Of a DNA stretch of 5,968 nt, positions 2,953-5,968 are shown piece by piece (position 1 is the stretch's first letter; every line of letters begins with the position of its first letter). Both the position numbers and the translations under genes were made by a program. The notes below the pieces were generated by a model that was given only the letters and a program-made list of their open reading frames with translations, did not search any database and was not told the DNA's origin. Location of the stretch: NCBI GenBank assembly GCA_040235505.1, contig JBECKW010000083.1, positions 1 to 5,968 of the forward strand. Reading direction: 5' to 3'. The stretch is from JBECKW01 sp040235505 (GTDB taxonomy: Bacteria > Desulfobacterota > Desulfobacteria > Desulfobacterales > JAFDDL01).

Positions 2953-5451
2953 ATGGCTGAAACAGACAAGGATGACCTGATCAGTATCATCGACGAAGAG
3001 GATATCGATGATAATATTCCCAATCCGTTGCCACTGGTGCCGGTTCGGGACGTAGTAATCTTCACGGATATGCTTTTGCCGCTGTTCATCGGTCGAGAGC
3101 GTTCGGTCCGTGCCGCAGAGGAGGCCGTTTCCAACAATCGTTTTTTATTTCTCGCCACCCAGACGGATCCACAGATCGAAAACCCAAAACCCGAAGACAT
3201 ATACAAGGTGGGGACGGTTGGACGGATTTTGCGAATGCTCAAGTTGCCGGATGGGCGTGTCAAGGCCCTCGTCCAGGGAATTTCCAAGGGAAAAATCAAG
3301 GAATACGTTCGGAAAAAAACGTATTTTAAAGTTTTTATCGAGCTGATTGACGAAAAGCCCATCAAGAAAATCACCCTCGAAACCGAGGCCCTCATGCGGA
3401 CGGTCCGGGAAAATTCGGAAAAGATTCTGGCGCTTCGGGGAGAATTTACCGGCGATGTGAGCGCCATCCTGGACGGCCTCGAAGATCCCGGAAAACTGGC
3501 GGATCTGGTGGCTTCCAATCTGAGGCTCAAGACCGAAGAGTCCCAGACCCTCCTGGAAAGCCTGGATCCTGTGGAGCGGCTTCGGAAGGTAAACGATCTG
3601 CTGTCCCGGGAGGTGGACCTGTCCGCCATGCAGGCGAAGATTCAGTCCGATGTCCGGGACGAAATTTCAAAGAGTCAGCGGGATTATTTCCTGAGGGAAC
3701 AGGTCCGGGCCATCCACAAGGAACTGGGGGAGAGCGATGAGCGGGCCCTGGAGGTCGAGTCTTACCAGAAGGCCATCAAAAAGGCGAAAATGCCCCCAAC
3801 GGCTTCCCAGGAAGCTGAAAAACAGTTGAAGCGCCTGGAACAGATGCATCCGGACTCGGCCGAGTCCCAGGTGGTGCGTACCTACCTGGACTGGCTGGTG
3901 GAACTGCCCTGGGGAAAATCCACCAAAGACCATCTGGATATTAAACGAGCCAAAACGATTCTCGACAGTGAACATTTCGGACTTGAAAAGATCAAGGACC
4001 GAATCCTTGAACATCTGAGCGTCCGAAAGCTCAACCCGGATTCAAAGGGGCCGATCCTTTGCTTTGTCGGACCTCCCGGCGTGGGGAAAACCTCTCTCGG
4101 GCAGGCCATCGCCAAGGCCATGAAGCGAAAATTCATCCGCGTCTCCCTCGGCGGCATGCGCGACGAGGCGGAGATCCGGGGACACCGGAGGACCTATATC
4201 GGTGCTTTGCCGGGGCGGATCATTCAGGGGCTCAAGCAGTGCGGAACGAATAACCCGGTGTTCATGATGGACGAAATCGACAAGATCGGCTCCGATTTCC
4301 GGGGGGACCCTTCCTCGGCCCTTCTCGAAGCGCTGGATCCCGAGCAGAACAAAGAGTTCAGCGATCATTATCTGAACATTCCCTTCGATCTTTCCAAGGT
4401 CATGTTCATCCTGACTGCCAACCTGACGGATACGATCCCGTCGGCCCTATTGGACCGGATGGAAGTCATCAACCTGTCCGGCTATACCCAGGAAGAAAAA
4501 ATGCAGATCGCCACGAACTACCTGATGCCGCGGCAGATCAAGGAGAACGGCCTGAAGCCCAAACTGATGAGCATCAGCGACGGCGCCCTCACTAAAATGA
4601 TCAACGAGTATACTTCCGAGGCCGGTGTTCGAAATCTGGAGCGGGAAATCGGAACCATCTGCCGCCGGGTGGCACGAAGGATTGCCGAGGGAGATAAAAA
4701 GGGGTCTCGGGTCACCCAGCAGAATCTCGAATCGTTTCTCGGAATTCCCAAATTCTTTCCGGAAATGGACCAGGAGGAAAGCCAGGTGGGACTTTCCACC
4801 GGCCTTGCCTGGACCCAGGTGGGGGGTGAGGTGCTGTATGTGGAAGCGACCCTGATTGCCGGAAAGGGAGACCTGATCATCACGGGGCAGATCGGAGAGG
4901 TGATGCAGGAATCGGCCCGGGCGGCCCTGAGCTATGCCCGGGCGAGCTTGACCGCTTTCGGTATTTCGGATTCAATCCTGGAAAACCAGGATGTCCACAT
5001 ACATGTGCCGGCGGGGGCGATTCCCAAAGACGGGCCCTCGGCGGGCATTGCCATCGCCACGGCGCTCATTTCCACCATGACGAACCGGCCGGTGGCAAGG
5101 GATGTCGCCATGACCGGCGAAATCACGCTCCGGGGTCGGGTGCTCCCCATCGGAGGACTGAAGGAAAAAGCATTGGGGGCGCTTCGGGCCGGGATTACGA
5201 CGATCATTATTCCGGAGAAAAACAAGAAGGATCTTTCGGAGATACCCGCCAACGTGAAGCGGAAAATCACCTTTATCCCCGTCAAGGATATGAGTGAGGT
5301 CGTTCCCATCGCCATCAAGGGGAATTTAACGAAGAAAAAGCCGTCGGCTCCCAAAAGGACCGCCAAGAAGGCGGCGCCGAGGAAACGGAGCGCCGTTAAA
5401 CCGGCGGCAACCCGAAAACCGGCAAAAACCCCCGGATCCCGGAAAAAGTGA
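2953..5451 (+). CDS. lon: ATP-dependent Lon protease with a basic C-terminal tail
   Basis: 832 residues; a complete LonA-type protease that unfolds and degrades damaged and regulatory proteins in the cytoplasm. Domains in order: N-terminal substrate-binding domain from about residue 26 (LPLVPVRDVVIF) to about 215; coiled-coil linker at about 220-300; AAA+ module with Walker A GPPGVGKT (373-380), Walker B VFMMDEID (436-443) and sensor-2 GVRNLER (558-564); and serine protease domain from about 610 to 788. The catalytic Ser is S696 in PKDGPSAG and the catalytic Lys is K739 in GGLKEKA; their 43-residue spacing equals that of S679/K722 in E. coli Lon. Beyond about residue 790 there is an extra 42-residue tail with 12 Lys, 5 Arg, 6 Pro, 8 Ala and no acidic residue, like histone H1 tails; E. 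coli Lon (784 residues) lacks it. An acidic stretch at residues 4-20 precedes the first domain. tsaB follows after 23 bp. Confidence 0.98.
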   Translation: MAETDKDDLISIIDEEDIDDNIPNPLPLVPVRDVVIFTDMLLPLFIGRERSVRAAEEAVSNNRFLFLATQTDPQIENPKPEDIYKVGTVGRILRMLKLPDGRVKALVQGISKGKIKEYVRKKTYFKVFIELIDEKPIKKITLETEALMRTVRENSEKILALRGEFTGDVSAILDGLEDPGKLADLVASNLRLKTEESQTLLESLDPVERLRKVNDLLSREVDLSAMQAKIQSDVRDEISKSQRDYFLREQVRAIHKELGESDERALEVESYQKAIKKAKMPPTASQEAEKQLKRLEQMHPDSAESQVVRTYLDWLVELPWGKSTKDHLDIKRAKTILDSEHFGLEKIKDRILEHLSVRKLNPDSKGPILCFVGPPGVGKTSLGQAIAKAMKRKFIRVSLGGMRDEAEIRGHRRTYIGALPGRIIQGLKQCGTNNPVFMMDEIDKIGSDFRGDPSSALLEALDPEQNKEFSDHYLNIPFDLSKVMFILTANLTDTIPSALLDRMEVINLSGYTQEEKMQIATNYLMPRQIKENGLKPKLMSISDGALTKMINEYTSEAGVRNLEREIGTICRRVARRIAEGDKKGSRVTQQNLESFLGIPKFFPEMDQEESQVGLSTGLAWTQVGGEVLYVEATLIAGKGDLIITGQIGEVMQESARAALSYARASLTAFGISDSILENQDVHIHVPAGAIPKDGPSAGIAIATALISTMTNRPVARDVAMTGEITLRGRVLPIGGLKEKALGALRAGITTIIIPEKNKKDLSEIPANVKRKITFIPVKDMSEVVPIAIKGNLTKKKPSAPKRTAKKAAPRKRSAVKPAATRKPAKTPGSRKK

Positions 5452-5474
5452 TCTCTCGTGTCGGTGCCGCTTCC

Positions 5475-5968
5475 ATGAAAATTCTTGCCATCGACACAGC
5501 GTCCACCACCGGCAGTGTGGCGGTGGTGGCTGGGGAAACCCTGCTGGCGGAGTTCACGATCGCCCGGAAAGAAACCCATTCCCGGCGGTTGATGAACATG
5601 ATTGACGGTGCCCTCGATATGGCCGGTCTGCGCCTGGAAGAGGTGGACGCTCTGGCTTACACCCGGGGGCCCGGCAGCTTTACAGGCCTGAGGATCGGAC
5701 TCAGTGTCATCAAAGGTCTTGCCCTTGTTTCCGGCAAACCGATGGCAGGCGTCTCCAGCCTGGATGTCCTGGCGCACCAGACAGGGGATCACGCCCGCCT
5801 GATTTGCCCGATGATGGACGCCCGGAACAACGAAGTATATACCGCAAGGTATCGTTTTCAGGATGGCATGCTTCTGCAGGTAGCTCCCGAGGGGGCGTTT
5901 TCCCCGGAAGTCGCTGCGGACGGCATCACCGAAACCTGTCTGCTGATTGGAGACGGCGCGTATCGATA
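5475..5968 (+). CDS. tsaB: tRNA t6A37 biosynthesis protein TsaB (5' part)
   Basis: The frame is open from ATG 5475 to the window end, giving 164 residues of a protein usually about 220-240 long. The N-terminus KILAIDTAS is the first phosphate-binding-like strand of the ASKHA fold. The TsaB signature TRGPGSFTGLRIGLSVIKGLA spans residues 63-83, and MDARNNEVYTARY follows at 114-126. TsaB is the non-catalytic partner of TsaD which, with TsaE and TsaC-made threonylcarbamoyl-AMP, builds the t6A modification on A37 of ANN-decoding tRNAs in the cytoplasm. There is no purine-rich Shine-Dalgarno in the 23-bp gap after lon, so translation is probably coupled to lon and the two likely share a transcript. 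Upstream GTG codons (5458, 5464) are out of frame. The 3' end lies outside the window. Confidence 0.95.
   Translation, partial: MKILAIDTASTTGSVAVVAGETLLAEFTIARKETHSRRLMNMIDGALDMAGLRLEEVDALAYTRGPGSFTGLRIGLSVIKGLALVSGKPMAGVSSLDVLAHQTGDHARLICPMMDARNNEVYTARYRFQDGMLLQVAPEGAFSPEVAADGITETCLLIGDGAYR

Noticed and set aside
2901..3629. 242-codon open frame on the - strand over the start of lon
   Set aside because: Ser/Arg-rich translation typical of an antisense shadow; it overlaps the lon promoter and N-terminal domain and matches no family I know.
4932..5792. 286-codon open frame on the - strand across the end of lon and the start of tsaB
   Set aside because: It lies antisense to two well-identified genes, has no recognisable domain, and its composition is that of a mirror frame of GC-rich coding DNA.

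Overview
The window looks like chromosomal DNA of a Gram-negative, probably anaerobic bacterium. My best guess is a Desulfobacterota (former Deltaproteobacteria) lineage related to Desulfobacterales. This rests on the general look of Lon, PilD and TsaB and on long repeat-rich intergenic regions built of short G/A or C/T words. It is recognition from memory, not a database match.

Layout, left to right: the C-terminal end of an unidentified + strand gene (3-98); a small secreted protein of unknown function on the - strand (188-529); a 540-bp gap full of short-period repeats (530-1069); a two-gene + strand operon of an ArsR-family repressor (1070-1348) and a small DUF2892 membrane protein (1385-1582); a second repeat-rich gap (1583-2040); prepilin peptidase PilD on the - strand (2041-2814, TTG start); a 138-bp divergent promoter region; Lon protease (2953-5451); and, 23 bp later, the start of tsaB (5475 to the window end).

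The ArsR/DUF2892 pair is the functional highlight. The repressor carries two cysteines 66 residues apart, at the positions used by the persulfide sensors SqrR and BigR. Its partner is the membrane domain found at the C-terminus of the rhodanese YgaP. The pair therefore looks like a reduced ygaVP-type reactive-sulfur operon without the rhodanese domain. It has a clear sigma70-type promoter with a perfect -35 box.

The structural highlight is the DNA around that operon. A 36-bp repeat occurs on both sides in inverted orientation (33/36 identical), with 7-nt-period arrays just inside each arm. A related heptad array abuts the stop codon of pilD. The first heptad of the array after the DUF2892 gene contains that gene's stop codon. 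Further tandem (9-nt period), hairpin and inverted-repeat structures lie in the same gaps. I see no CRISPR array, transposase, tRNA or rRNA. Lon itself is canonical except for a lysine/arginine/proline/alanine-rich, histone H1-like C-terminal tail.
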